DNA from: Rana temporaria | Taxonomy: Eukaryota > Chordata > Amphibia > Anura > Ranidae | Reading direction: 5' to 3' | NCBI RefSeq assembly: GCF_905171775.1 | Contig: NC_053491.1 | Span: forward strand, 228,026,247 to 228,090,246 | DNA: 64,000 nt | Shown: one piece after another, positions 42,260 to 53,598 of the stretch | How the letters are laid out: every line of letters starts with the position of its first letter | Numbering within the stretch: position 1 is the stretch's first letter | Position numbers and translations under genes: made by a program | The notes under the pieces: generated by a model | Seen by the model: only the letters and a program-made list of their open reading frames with translations | Database searches by the model: none | Told to the model about the DNA's origin: nothing

Positions 42260-42345
42260 GTCCCATCAGCGTCGCGCCGCGCATGCGCTCCCCGTGCAGC
42301 CCCCATTTTATTTCCCATCCGTGTCCCTTTCCCCGGTATAAAAAA
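42260..42345 (-). other. LINE 'C' 5' leader and junction with L1 'A'
   Basis: GC-rich leader (about 85 bp) ending in an A tract at 42341-42350, beyond which the interrupted reading frame of L1 'A' begins. Confidence 0.5.
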
Positions 42346-44090
42346 AAAATAGTTTCCGTGAGTGAAATTAAAGGTGAATTATAAATCCATTTATTCTGTT
42401 TGTATATTAAATCCCAAACTTTGAAAACATTCTTTGTTAGTCCGTGTGTGTCTACACACTTTATACTTTCGTGATATCCATACATTTTTGTGAAGTGCTG
42501 TTTTACTTATATTTTCCATTCGAATCAATTTTTTTTCATTCTCTTTGTGTTTATTTCCTCATTCTACCATTCGTGCAATGATCGTAGCCTTGTAATATCT
42601 CTTTATATCCGGCGCTGCTAATCCTCCGTGTTTTTTTCCTCTTGTTAATGTTACGAAGTTTACTCTTGATTTTTTATTTTTCCATATATATTTTAACAAC
42701 ATTGTTTTGATAGTCTTGAAGAAGCTCGGTGGGATATCTATAGGTAACATCTGTAATTTATATGTTATTTTTGGGAGGATAGCCATCTTAAAAGCATTTA
42801 TCCTACCTAACCATGAAAATGCTCTTATTGCATTCTTTTTTAAATCTGTTTTTATCTCGTTTAGCAGAGGGATAAAGTTGGCAAGATACAGACCATCTAC
42901 TGTAGATGTCAATTTAACCCCCAGATAAGTTAGCTCTCCTCTCACCCACGTGTATGAATATTGTTTTTGCAACGCAAGTTCTTCTTTTTTCTTCACTCCT
43001 ATATTTAGAATTTCTGTTTTTATAGGATTTATTTTGAAGTTCGAAAGTTCTGCGTACTTTTTTATTTCTGTAGCTATATTTGGCAAGGTCACCCTTGGAT
43101 TAGTTATATACATTAAAATATCATCGACATATGCCGCTATCTTATGTTCTTCTTCGCCTATTCTCGCCCCCTCTATTTTTGGATTATTTCGGAGAGTTGC
43201 CAAAAAAGGTTCCAACGTTAGTACGTATAGAAGTGGCGAGAGCGGGCACCCTTGTCTAGTCCCATTATACATTTCAAAGGGAGATGACAGTTTACCATTA
43301 ACCTTGACCATTGCCGTTGGTCTGCTATATAAATTTTGTATCCAGTGTCTGATTTTAGGTCCCATCCCCAGATGTTGGAGCGTATCCATCATAAATCCCC
43401 AGTCTATCCTGTCAAATGCTTTCTTGGCACCTATTGACAGGAAGAGGACTGGGGATTTTACGCTCTTGTTTTCCTGCAGTAGTAATATAGTTTTAAGACT
43501 GTTATCTCTACCTTCTCTTCCGGGTATAAACCCGGTCTGGTCTGGGTCAACCCAATCTGGCATTAGATCCTTTAGTCGAGTGGCTAGAATTTTTGCATAT
43601 AGTTTTGTGTCGACATTTAGTAATGCTATAGGCCTATAACTAGAACATAATGTCTTATCTTTCCCAGGTTTTGGTATTATAGTGATGTGGGCCAATAAAG
43701 ATTTATGTCGCATTTCTTCTTTTTCCCCTATTTGGTTAAAGTAATCACATAGTCTCGGGATCAGTTGACTCTGAAATGTTTTATAATATTTGATGGTGAA
43801 CCCATCTGGTCCGGGACTTTTCCCAGTGGGTGTTTCTTTTAATGCTCTTATAATTTCTTCCTGTGTAATCCCTGCTTCCAAAGCTGTCAGGCGTTCTTCG
43901 TATATTTTTGGCAATTTCGCATTCTTTAAGTATTCTTGTGTTTTTTTCTTTCCTCTTCTCTTTCTCCTTATATGTTTCTTTGTTTCTAATTGCGTATAAT
44001 GTACTATAATATGTTTGGAATGCTGTTGCAATATCAGCTGTTTTGTTCAGCATTTCTCCTCTTCCATTCTTTATCTTCTCTAGATAGTTT
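42346..44090 (-). pseudogene. L1 LINE 'A', downstream piece (RT domain)
   Basis: Minus-strand ORF 44031-42559 (490 aa) plus in-frame remnants on both sides. RT motifs are complete in order: TGKSPGPDGFT, IPKPGKDKT, YRPIALLNVD, QTGFIPGREG, GTRQGCPLSPLLY and YVDD (43131-43120, valine in the second position). The reading upstream of 44031 continues to the NYLEKI codons at 44090, where LINE 'B' is inserted. The upstream half of the gene resumes at 47271. The C-terminal domain breaks off at 42346, where LINE 'C' begins, so zinc knuckle and 3' end are missing. Amino-acid use is Lys/Ile-rich, unlike 'B' and 'C'. Confidence 0.85.
44075..44090. repeat. Target-site duplication of LINE 'B', left
   Basis: CTTCTCTAGATAGTTT, identical to 47255-47270. 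It lies at the 3' end of the minus-strand insertion and is followed by the LINE 'B' 3' terminus. Confidence 0.9.
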
Positions 44091-44376
44091 TTTAAAGGGT
44101 AAATTGTATTGTACATACCAGCATTAATACACAGAAGTATGTTACAGTACACATAAATACACATTATAACCAAGCCACATTAGTAGCGAAAAAGCAATGT
44201 GAAGTGCAGCATGTACATCCATTTTTATGAAAGCATACAAATTTGAACAAACAGTTTTAACAAGACACCCTCCAGACCTTCCTTATATATACGTATCAAG
44301 GATCAATATCCAAGACCCAACCACCACCCGACAAATCATCTGATATCCTCAGTCCATGCATTTCATATTACATCCA
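44091..44376 (-). other. LINE 'B' 3' UTR
   Basis: Between the ORF2 stop (44377) and the target duplication; no ORF. The minus-strand end is A/T-rich ('acaatacaatttacccttt'). Confidence 0.7.
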
Positions 44377-47254
44377 TTACACCTCCACCTCTCCAGACAC
44401 TTTCTCCAGCCATTCCGCCCACACTTTCTCAAATTTATTGGGGCACCCTCTGGCAATATAGGTCAATTTGTACAGCGGTAAATTATTATTTACTAACTTC
44501 AACCAACCCTGCAATGTTGGGGGTGATGGGTTCCGCCACTTGAGAGCCAGGGCCTTTTTAGCATAGCAAAATAGGATTCTAAGTAGCGTCTTCTGCGAGT
44601 TAGAGATATCTTCCTCCTCCAGATCTCCCAGTAGGCATCTGGCCGGGGAGTATATATTTGGCAGGTCCATCTCATTTTCAAGAAATGACAAAATCTCTCT
44701 CCAAAAGCCCTCCACCCTAGGACACCGCCACACCATATGAAAAAAATCTGCCTCAGCAGCATAGCAGCGAGGGCATTCCGCTGAAGTCCCCCTACCCATT
44801 CTATGTAATCTCAGGGGAGTAAAATATATTCTGTGTAAAAAATTAAATTGAGTCAGTTTATCCCTAGCAGAAATAACCGAAGGCACTAGCGTATCCAGCG
44901 CCTCCGACCAAGTTTCCTCTGAAAGGGACGGTATATCATTGCGCCACTGCACCGCCAACTTCTCCATTCTGGGGCATGAGGATGACAGTAGCATGAAGTA
45001 ATATCTAGATATCAGTTTTGAGTGATCTCCATCTGCAATGACTACCTCCATCTTGGAAGGGGAGAGCGCCACCACCCCCCCACCGTATTGAGCCGTCACT
45101 GCATGGCGTAATTGGAGATAACGAAAGAAAAACATATTGGGGACTCCAAACTCATTTCTCAGGTCCGAAAAGGTCTTAAGTATTCCCTCTCTGAACAGCT
45201 GATGGGCGTACTTAAGCCCGTAAGCCGCCCAGCATGATCCCTCCGGAACCTTTACAATTTCGCCCAACTGGGGGTTATGCCACAATGGGGTGTTAGGAGA
45301 GTTTGTTAATCTGGACCCACCCCCCCTGGCATTACACATGTGGAATATCTTATAGGACAATTTTAACAGCCCTGCCCCTTGATCCGGATACGGTCCATTC
45401 CTGTTCAAAACATTGAGCAATCCTTCATATGATCTCATCTGTGCCGCCTGGGTTGCCACCGATGCAATGTCCAAATTTGGAAAACCCCACCAATGCACAT
45501 GCGTCAATTGGGCCGCCAAATAATAACACTGCAGGTTCGGTAGTGCCAAACCACCCATCCTGATTGGCAAATAGAGTGTCTTCAAGGACACCCTAGCAGG
45601 CCTAGGTCCCCAAAGAAATGCTGAGAGCATTTGGTTAATGCCTGTAAACCATCTCTTAGGGACATAAACCGGTGCGTGCCACAACAGATATAGAAACCTG
45701 GGCAAATAAACCATTTTAAATATATTAATCCTTCCAAGGAGACCTAATGGTAGCTTTGCCCAAGTTTGCAGACTGTCCCTCAATCTCACCTTCATGGGTG
45801 TTAGGTTGTTAATTACATAGGTATTGATTGGGAGCTGAACCTCAACCCCCAAATATCGAAATTTAGAGACCACCTTCAAGGGGACCCCCGGGGGCAGATC
45901 CAGGGCGCACGTAGAGTCAAAAGGGAAAATAATGGATTTATCCCAGTTGACTTTGAATCCTGAGAAGTTGCCAAATGTAGCAATTTTGTCCAGGGCTGAG
46001 GTCAACGATCCCCCCCACCTCGGACAAATACAAGAGCATGTCATCAGCGTAGAAGGAAGTTTTTTCCTCACGCTCATTGATCATGCACCCCTTGACAGTT
46101 TCATCTGCCCTCAACAGGGCCGCTAGCGGCTCTATGGCCAGGGCAAACAAAAGGGGCGATAGTGGGCACCCCTGTCGCGTGACCCTCGCTATCTGAAAGG
46201 AATCCATAATAGTGTTATTGACCCTGATTCGAGCGCGAGGCTCAGCATATAGAATTTGGACCCATCGTATGAACCTGGGGCCGAACCCCATCTGCCCAAG
46301 GACCGCCACGAGATAGGGCCATTCAATAGAATCAAACGCTTTATGTGTATCCAGGGAGAGGACCACCCGAGTATCCAGAGTGGGTCCCCCGGATTGTAGG
46401 ATAGTAAATAGGCGCCGCAAATTTATAGCCGTCGATCTTTCGGGTATGAACCCCGTTTGGTCCGGATGAATAATTGATGCAATCACTTTGTTTAGGCGTT
46501 TGGCAAGTAATTTAGCTAGGATTTTCGCGTCCACATTAATTAGGGATATTGGTCTATAGGATTCGCAGAAGTCATGGTCCTTGTGCGGCTTGGGGATCAG
46601 AACTATCAATGCTTCCCTCAAAGACTCGGGGAGCCCTCCCCCTCCATAGGCATCCAGGTACATTTTGAGCAATTGGGGGGCCAAACTTTCCGCATATGTG
46701 GCGTACCACTCCACTGGGAACCCATCCATACCCGGGGTCTTGTTCGGGGTGAGGGACCTTATTGCTGACATAACCTCCTCTGTAGTAAGAGGGAGGTCTA
46801 ACTCCTCCGCCCCTTCCCTTGATAGCTCCCGAAGGGGTATTGGGATTAGGTAGTTCCTGACCGTCTCCTCATCATAATCTACCCTGGAGGCATATAAATT
46901 GACGTAGAAATCTACGCAGGCCTGGGCTATATCCGCCAGTGAAACACAAAGTCTCCACTGGGCATCATATATACGAGGGATAGAAGTAGGCGCCTGATGT
47001 GAATGGGCCAAATATGCCAGTAGTCTACTGTTCTTATCCCCAAATTCAAAGATACGTTGGGCTTGGTAGAGTAATTTTTTCTGTGTTTTTTCTACAAGCA
47101 CCAAATCTAGCTGCCGCATACTCTCTCTCCAGATCTTATGGGTGGTAGGATTGGGATTTCTAATATAGTCAACCTCCGCTTCAGTGGCAATCTGTTCCGA
47201 CTCTTTGACCTTCCAAGCCCTATCTGATTGGAACTGTTTGACCTCCGCTCTGAC
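44377..47254 (-). pseudogene. Tx1-like LINE 'B' ORF2, 5'-truncated with one frameshift
   Basis: Inserted into L1 'A' with 16-bp target duplications. The first frame (from 47254 down to about 46010) begins inside ORF2, after the endonuclease, and includes RT motifs TPGMDGFPVEW, LIPKPHKDH, QTGFIPERS, RQGCPLSPLLF and FYADDMLLYL. The second frame (46077-44377) continues with LGRINIFKMVYLPRFLYLL and the zinc knuckle CPRCYAAEADFFHMVWRCP, ending in an acidic tail. The frames meet in a run of seven C (46010-46016). The endonuclease is lost by ordinary 5' truncation. The C-terminus closely resembles the fragment at 4478-5679, so both are one family or sister families. Confidence 0.9.
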
Positions 47255-47270
47255 CTTCTCTAGATAGTTT
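47255..47270. repeat. Target-site duplication of LINE 'B', right
   Basis: CTTCTCTAGATAGTTT, a perfect repeat of 44075-44090. Joining the two copies restores the reading of L1 'A' across KSLNYLEKIKNG. Confidence 0.9.
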
Positions 47271-48240
47271 AATGACTTATTGCACCTTGGCATTTTTGCG
47301 AGGTATTTTCCAGGCTTGTTTCCTCCTTTGTATCTGTCCTTTCTGATACTGTTGAACTCCTTTCTTGTTTCCTGCTCCATTAGATCTTTCAGTGATTCCC
47401 TTTTTAGTATTAAAGCACATTGAGTTTCCTTTTCAATATTTCTCTTATGTCTTTGCTCCAGGTCGTATATTTCTTTTAAGATTTTTCGCATATTAGTTTC
47501 TCTTTCTTTCTTCTGGCCCCAATAGCTATCAATTGGCCCCTTATAATGGCCTTATGTGCTTCCCAAATGATTGCTTTACTCAAATCTGGTGTATCGTTGA
47601 TCAGGAAATACTGTTCGATTTCTAAATTCTATTATCTTCTCTACTTCTTGATCTTCAATTATATCTTTGTTTATTCTCCAGGCTCCTCTCCCCTTCATTT
47701 CCCTATTTAATTTTAACTTCATTGTCACTGGGGCATGATCTGATATTGTGGCTATATCTATTGATGTTTCCATTACTACTTCCAATGCGCTATGTTCGAT
47801 CAGTATGTAGTCCAATCTACATTACGTGTATCGTTGAGTGGTATGTAAAGTCTTTTATACTGGGATGCTGAATCCTCCAGACGTCTACTAGTTGATGTTC
47901 AAATAGTTTTCCTTTTATTATTCTTAATACTTTTTTTTTCTTTATCTACAGCCCCAGAGCAGCTGTCCATAGTAAAGTTTAAATCTCCAGCCAATATTAG
48001 GTAGCCTTTTTTAAATTCACCTTGTTCCTTTAAGATTTCTAGCAAATATTTTTTAGGATGCTTATTGGGACAGTATACATTTGCCAAGGTGTATTTTACG
48101 CCTGATATATTTCCTATCAGGAACAGGAATCTGCCTTCAGGGTCGACCTTCTTATCCTCTATCTTGAAGTCAATGTTATTTCCAAAGCCAATTGCCACCC
48201 CTTTTGCCCTTTTTGTGGGTGAATCTCCGTAATACTATAT
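47271..48240 (-). pseudogene. L1 LINE 'A', upstream piece (endonuclease to pre-RT)
   Basis: Minus-strand pieces in shifting frames carry the second half of the L1 endonuclease: TLANVYCPN and LILAGDLNF (48198-47899), then DHAPVTMKL (about 47730), followed by the basic helical linker ending KSLNYLEK at 47271. Several stops and frameshifts separate them. The N-terminal endonuclease third and ORF1 are missing, so the copy was probably 5'-truncated near 48240. The same gene continues at 44090. Confidence 0.8.
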
Positions 48241-48763
48241 AGAGATCTTCTTAGAATATAATTTGAGCATGGTCTTGTTATGAAAGTTTTCACTTCCTAC
48301 ATTAATGATTTCATCTTGAATATTATCTCTCCTTGGTACTTTGTTATTTGTCGGTTTAGAGTTTCTGTATACCCTTCTGTAGAGGGTTGCACCTCTTCAC
48401 TATGACTAATGTTCTACTGAATGCTCGGAACTGTAGGATTATATAACCTCAGTAGCAGCTCTTTGGAATAGTCTGTCTTCCTGTCAAGAATCCCCATCTG
48501 TTATAAAAAAAACATTCTTTAGGTAGACACATGGTGAGCCTGGATTTAAATTCAGTCCTCAGTTTGTTCACAATTGTGTAAAACATGGATGCCTTGTTAT
48601 TCTGTTCAGCTGCTTTATATCCCTCAACTTTTCTTTTTCTTTTGGTGGAATATTTTATCATCCTGTCTTAACCTCATGTAGTCTATTTTTCAAGCACACT
48701 TGTGTTATTCTGCTGTATTATCTTACTTTATTCTTTTCACAGGCAACTTTCTCACATTTGCTA
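48241..48763. other. Unclassified AT-rich stretch
   Basis: No recognised coding motif; a 70-codon Lys-rich minus-strand frame (48661-48449) is short and unsupported. Confidence 0.35.
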
Positions 48764-48879
48764 TTAAAGTGGAGGTTCACCCGGAAATGAACATTTTTAA
48801 GATTAGATTCATGCTCATAATCTATTCTACACAGCTTCTCCTGACTTCACAGGTTAGAGTCTGAAAGAGTGACTCCTCC
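48764..48879. repeat. TTAA-type MITE end ('TTAAAGTGGAGGTTCACCC')
   Basis: The start resembles the terminus of the palindromic MITE at 13257 (TTAA followed by AGYGGNGGTTCACCC). The rest is cut off by the L2-type copy that follows. Confidence 0.55.
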
Positions 48880-49638
48880 CCAGGGCTAGAACTGCATCCA
48901 GTAGTAATCGGCGCACGTTACCTAGGAGTAGGACGTGTGGCTCCTGGATGCAGACGGGAAGGGTTTTCCTCCCCCAGTCAGCCTTCAGCTTGCTCCAGGA
49001 CCTGCCATCTGCCTTTCCCGCGGCTTCCTGCTCCTCCACAAGCCAGCAAAGGCAAGCCCCTGGCACAGGGCTGTTTCTCCCACCTCCCCAGTCCGTTGGC
49101 GGCCGTCCTTTTCAGGACAAGCCGCAGCGGCGGCCCTCGCGCTACCGCCTGGAACTAATCGGCGGCCGCGATTTGAGGAAAGACCGCGGCTTCACCCGCG
49201 GCCTAGCGGCCCCCGCACCTGCCTTCCAGAGAGCCCAAAAAAACGCAAACCGGACACCAATCCCCCCTCCACCCCCCATCTATCACCAGATATCCCTGGA
49301 GGAGCCCCCGCCCGCACAATCTAGCCCCCCAGCCCCCGAGTCACCGTCTTTCTGTGGGTGGCCATCTTGGTACACCCCTGCAATTGGGGTTCACCCACCG
49401 CTCACCCCTGACTCAAGTCATAACCCAATAACTACCAGTTGGGTAACCCCCCCCCCCACGCCCGTTCTCCCTTCGAGGTCACCACCACAGCTCTTTTGCA
49501 GTATTTGATCCAGGGCCACGTCCGATCGCCCCCAGGGGGTCAGGAAGGATTTTCTTCCCCTGCCACGGCACATTGGCTTAGCACTACTGCAAAGCCCCCC
49601 CCCCCTTATAGGCATCGGCCCCCAGTGCATAAGCAAAT
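48880..49638 (+). other. 5' region of the second L2-type LINE copy
   Basis: GC- and CpG-rich, proline-codon-rich sequence upstream of the ORF2 start. Shares 'gatccaggg' and 'gggtcaggaaggatttt' with the 5' region of the intact copy. Short open frames (for example 48948-49508) are Pro/Ser-rich and match no ORF1 that I recognise. The 5' boundary is approximate. Confidence 0.5.
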
Positions 49639-52258
49639 ATGACTAAACTGAGGTACAAGGCAGCAACTATTTGGGGACTAAAGCCATTGGCCTCAATATT
49701 GCCGGCCGCCACCAAAAAAGCCTTAAGGACTGAACGTCTGTTTAGAATCGATCGACGATCGACAGTCAAACACTACACCTGCTTAACCAAACCAAAGCCC
49801 ATATCATGCGCTCTGGTCAATACAAGATCTGCAGTAAGTAGAAATTCAGGTTTTCATCTTACAATGCGATTTAGACTGCCTCTTTATTACAGAAAGCTGG
49901 CTCACAGCTGACTGTAACACCATTCTTGACGAACTGGTGCCAGAGAACTGTCGCATAATAACAGAAAACAGAGTGGGGCAAAGAGGAGGAGACCTGGCAG
50001 TGATCCATAAGAGTCACCTCGCGATCACTAAACCAGTCCTTCAAAACACACTTGCATTCATGGAAACCCTGGGGGTTATCCACAAAGCCGCGGCGCAACG
50101 TAACTTTTCGGATTTAAGTTACTCTGCCGCAAAATTCCCAAGTTAGGTGCCGATCCACAAAGCACTTACCTGGAATTTTGCGGCGCTGTAACTTAAATCC
50201 GTCCGGCGCAAGGCGTTCCTATTCAAATGGGCGAGTCCCATTTAAATTAGGCGCGCTCCCGCGCCGGACGTACTGCGCATGTTCCGTCGGGTAAATTACC
50301 CGACGTGCATTGCGCTAACTGACGTCGCTCCGACGTCATTTGCTTAGACGTTAACGTAAATGGCGTCCAGCGCCATTCACAGACGTCTTACGCAAACGAC
50401 GTAGAATTTAAAATTCGACGCGGGAACGACGGCCATACTTAACATGGCTTAAGACAACTAGGGCTTAGCCCTAGTTTTACGCGGCGGAACTCGACGTAAA
50501 CGACGTAGATTTAGAGCGACGGGCCCGTCGGAGTGTTCGTGGATCGCCGTAACTGGTCATTTGCATATTCTACGCCGGCCTCAATGGCCTCGCCACCTAG
50601 CGGCCGGCCTAGAATTGCATCCTTAAGATCCGACAGTGTAATTCAATTACACATGTCGGATCTTCGTCCTAACTATGGGAAACTGAGTCTGTGGATCAGT
50701 TCCATAGTTAGGACCAGGGATACGACGGAGTAACAGCAGTTACTCCGCCGTATCTCTTTTGAGGATCTGGCCCCATCTCCCTACAGCTTCAAACAAATCC
50801 CCAGGAGACCATCCATATCCTACTCTGCTATAGACCACCGGGTCCAAAATCGCAGCTTCTCACATCATTGACAGAGTTCCTGTCCATTTATACACTAAAC
50901 AGCAAATATTTTTTGCTGCTTGGGGATCTCAACCTTTGGGCCAACTCCTCACAAGATCCCGTGGCCATCGCCTGCATTGACCACTTGGAAGGACTAGGCC
51001 TGCAGCAACTAGTATGTGGGCCCACACATGCTTCTGGTCACACGCTCAATCTTATTTTCAGACAAGATCTGGAAGTAAAAATTCTGGAAAATGAGCCGTT
51101 ACCATGGACAGACCACCATGTAATCAAATTTATGATTACCAAAAATACCCATTTAACAAAAACGCCAAAACCAGTGACAATGCACTGGACGAGATCTCAG
51201 AAGAAGCTCCATTCGGAGGTCTTCAAAACAATATTAGGAAATAAAGTAAAAACAATCCATTCACATCAATCAGCCACTGAAACCTTGGATGCCATTAACA
51301 CAGCTCTACTGCAGTCAGCCGACTTAGTAGCGCCCAAACGTAAAACCTGCATCCGGAAATACAACTCCAGCTGGTTTAATGACCAGCTGTCGTTCCTTAA
51401 GCAAGAACGCAGAAGAGCGGAAGCAGCTTGGAAAAGAAGTACTACAGACGAAAACCACGCCATCTACAAGGAAACCACAAAAAAATACCACAAAGAAATT
51501 TTCCAGGCAAAAAAAATCATTTTTCCAAGATCATCACCAATGCCTTAAATCGTCCCTGCGAACTCTTCAAGTTGGTCAGTCAGACCATGAACCCAGCCTG
51601 TCTTGAAGCCCCCAATTCTGATACCCAAGAATTTTGCAATGAATTATCGGATCATTTTGTTAACAAAATTGAAAGGATCCATGAAAGCATTCAGCAAAAC
51701 AGTACCCCCCTCAATCCCCCCCCTCAGTCGCCCGCCTAATCCCCACAGAAATCAGGCCCAATCAACAATGTTTACTCTAAAACCCATCTCCCTCGAGGCC
51801 ACAAAAAAATATCATCAGCGCCCTGCCAAATAGCACAGCGCCTAATGATATTATCCCCACCAAACTGGTGAAGGAATGTGCCGATATTCTGGCACCACCC
51901 ATCAAGCAGCTGATTGACCAGTCATTCAGGGAAGGCATAGTGCCCACCCTGTTGAAACAAGGATTAATCAAACCCATCTTAAAGAAACACACCCTTGACC
52001 CCAAAGACCCTGAACACCGTCTTCCCATAACAGGCCTGAACGTAGTGGTACAACAGCTGCAACAGCATTTAGACATCCATAATTTGCTTGAACCTTATCA
52101 ATCGGGTTTCCGCCCAGGGTACGGGACGGAAACAGCATTGCTCAAAATATGGGATGATGCTCTTGAGGCCGCAGACGAAGGAGAACCTTGTCTTCTAGTA
52201 CTGTGGGACCTTAGCATAGCTTTTGACACAGTAGACCACAAACTATTACTAAATAAGT
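49639..52258 (+). pseudogene. Decayed second L2-type LINE ORF2, 3'-truncated
   Basis: Aligns by eye to the intact L2-type protein from its first methionine (ATG at 49639) through LLGDLNLWAN (about 50913), TDHHVIKF (about 51110) and DPLQSGFR-like YQSGFRPGYGTE (about 52096) to IAFDTVDHKLLLNK at 52258. This is equivalent to about residue 647 of 996, in the RT palm. Frames shift near 49840-49900, 51510 and 51740, and a MITE occupies 50071-50774. The loss of the 3' part instead of the 5' part is unlike normal LINE truncation and implies a later deletion or rearrangement at 52258. It lies on the opposite strand to the intact copy 38 kb away. Confidence 0.85.
50071..50774. mobile_element. Harbinger-like MITE inserted in the L2-type copy
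   Basis: Ends GGGGGTTATCCACAAAG and 'ctcttttgaggatctggcccc' (complement GGGGCCAGATCCTCAAAAG) are imperfect inverted repeats. The interior is CpG-rich with many small palindromes such as 'ttacgtcg'/'cgacgtaa'. The element at 59663-60230 is a second copy in reverse order. The LINE reading stops at METL on the left and resumes at 'cctacagcttcaaac' on the right. Confidence 0.75.
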
Positions 52259-52720
52259 AAATAGTGCAGCGCAAATACAAAAAATCTCTAAATAACAAAA
52301 TTAGTAACAATTAATAGAAGTCCATATAGTGCACGGTGATGAAGAAGGTGCTCCAAAAAAACAATGGTGACGAATTGTGCAGCAATTTTTCATAAGATCA
52401 GTGACCCACAGGAAAGGAATATCCTCCACCAAGGCTATGGATGGCCTCTCACCTCAGCAATTCGACCTGTGGCTAGGTCAAAAAGCATATAACATATCCT
52501 CCAAATAGTAGATGGTAACAGCATACAAGAAGTCAGCTCTGTGCGTCCCCTGATGGAGCCAGCATTCAGTAAGACAACTCAGCAATCTCCCAAAACTTAT
52601 TCCATGGACCAGTGTCACTAGTAGACAATCTGTAGGTGTCATGGACTTGCGGTAGGCAGTATCCTGAAGCTCAAAGATCAGGTGTGAGGATATCCAAAAG
52701 ATGGTCAAAGGGTTTAGGCA
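52259..52720. other. Unclassified repeat-like stretch
   Basis: Follows the LINE break ('aaataagtaaatagtgcagcg') and leads into a perfect hairpin. No ORF. It may be one arm of a larger non-autonomous element whose other end is missing. Confidence 0.35.
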
Positions 52721-52858
52721 GAACTTCCAGTCCTTCTCAGCTGTGCACAGCTTCTGCAGACAGGTCCACTCCCAAACTCCTCCACTCCTCCTAGTGGAGG
52801 AGTTTGGGAGTGGACCTGTCTGCAGAAGCTGTGCACAGCTGAGAAGGACTGGAAGTTC
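52721..52858. repeat. Perfect 65-bp inverted repeat, 8-base loop
   Basis: The left arm 52721-52785 (starting gaacttccagtccttctcag, ending ctcctccac) is the exact reverse complement of the right arm 52794-52858. The loop is tcctccta. I checked all 65 positions by eye. Confidence 0.95.
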
Positions 52859-52879
52859 GTCCGAAAATCCAAATTAAGG

Positions 52880-53240
52880 ACAGAATCTTAAAAAAAAAAA
52901 AAAAAGATTTCGACTCTTCATGTCTCTCTATGTCGAATCTTCATGTCTCTCTATGTCAAATCTGTCATTGAAGGCTTATGGTGTCTGTCAAATGTTCTAA
53001 GAAAAAAAAAAAGATTCGACAGAATCTTAAAAAAAAAAGAATTTGACTTCATGTCTCTCTATGTCGAATCTTCATGTCTCTCTATGTCGAATATTTTCTC
53101 TCTATGTCGAATATTTTCTCTTTATGTAGAATAATATTGACCTAATAGAGTTAAGGTTAGGCACATTCGACCGTTTTCTGAGCTTTCGTTATCGTTTGTT
53201 AAAACGAAAACGAAAATACCAAAAATTCGGACGAAAATGC
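52880..53240. repeat. Short tandem array on 'catgtctctctatgtcgaat'
   Basis: 'catgtctctctatgtcgaatctt' or close variants repeat at about 52919, 52942, 53055 and 53078, followed by 'gaatattttctctctatgtc' units (53092-53126). Between the blocks lies 'agattcgacagaatctt', a small palindrome. The right end has 'aacgaaaacgaaaatac' repeats. Confidence 0.75.
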
Positions 53241-53598
53241 ATTCCGACGAAAACGAATGCACATGTCTAATAAATACCTTATCTCATATATTTTATGGCC
53301 GGTCACATGACCTCCCTTCATTCTTTCCCCATCTAAGGGCTACAGCGGGAGGGGCTGACCAGCCAGCACAGCGGTTATGTGACTTCCCCGGCTGATGCCA
53401 GATGGGGAATGGGGATCTCAGCTCCTCCCGCTGTAGCCCTTCAGAGGAGGAACGCAGCCGGAGGTCACATGACTGGCCATAAAAAATCATTTTACAGGCA
53501 TTGTTTTATAAAAAAAAATGTACACAGTGTGGGTATGATAGATTAATAGAACAGAGGGGCTGGCAAATATTGTTTCTTTAGCTTTACAACCACTTTAA
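53241..53598. repeat. Partly palindromic MITE-like element ending in TTAA
   Basis: 'tggccggtcacatgacctcc' (53295) pairs with 'ggaggtcacatgactggcca' (about 53459), and 'gggctacagcgggagg' with 'cctcccgctgtagccc'. The right end 'gctttacaaccactttaa' resembles the end of the element at 7105-7382. The left end is unclear. Confidence 0.55.

Noticed and set aside
48948..49508. 186-codon plus-strand frame upstream of the second L2-type ORF
   Set aside because: Pro/Ser-rich composition follows from GC-rich leader DNA. The intact copy has no counterpart, so calling it ORF1 is unsupported.
52880..53135. CRISPR-like spacing of 'catgtctctctatgtc' units
   Set aside because: Intervals are irregular and short, with homopolymer-rich filler; it is an ordinary tandem repeat in frog DNA.
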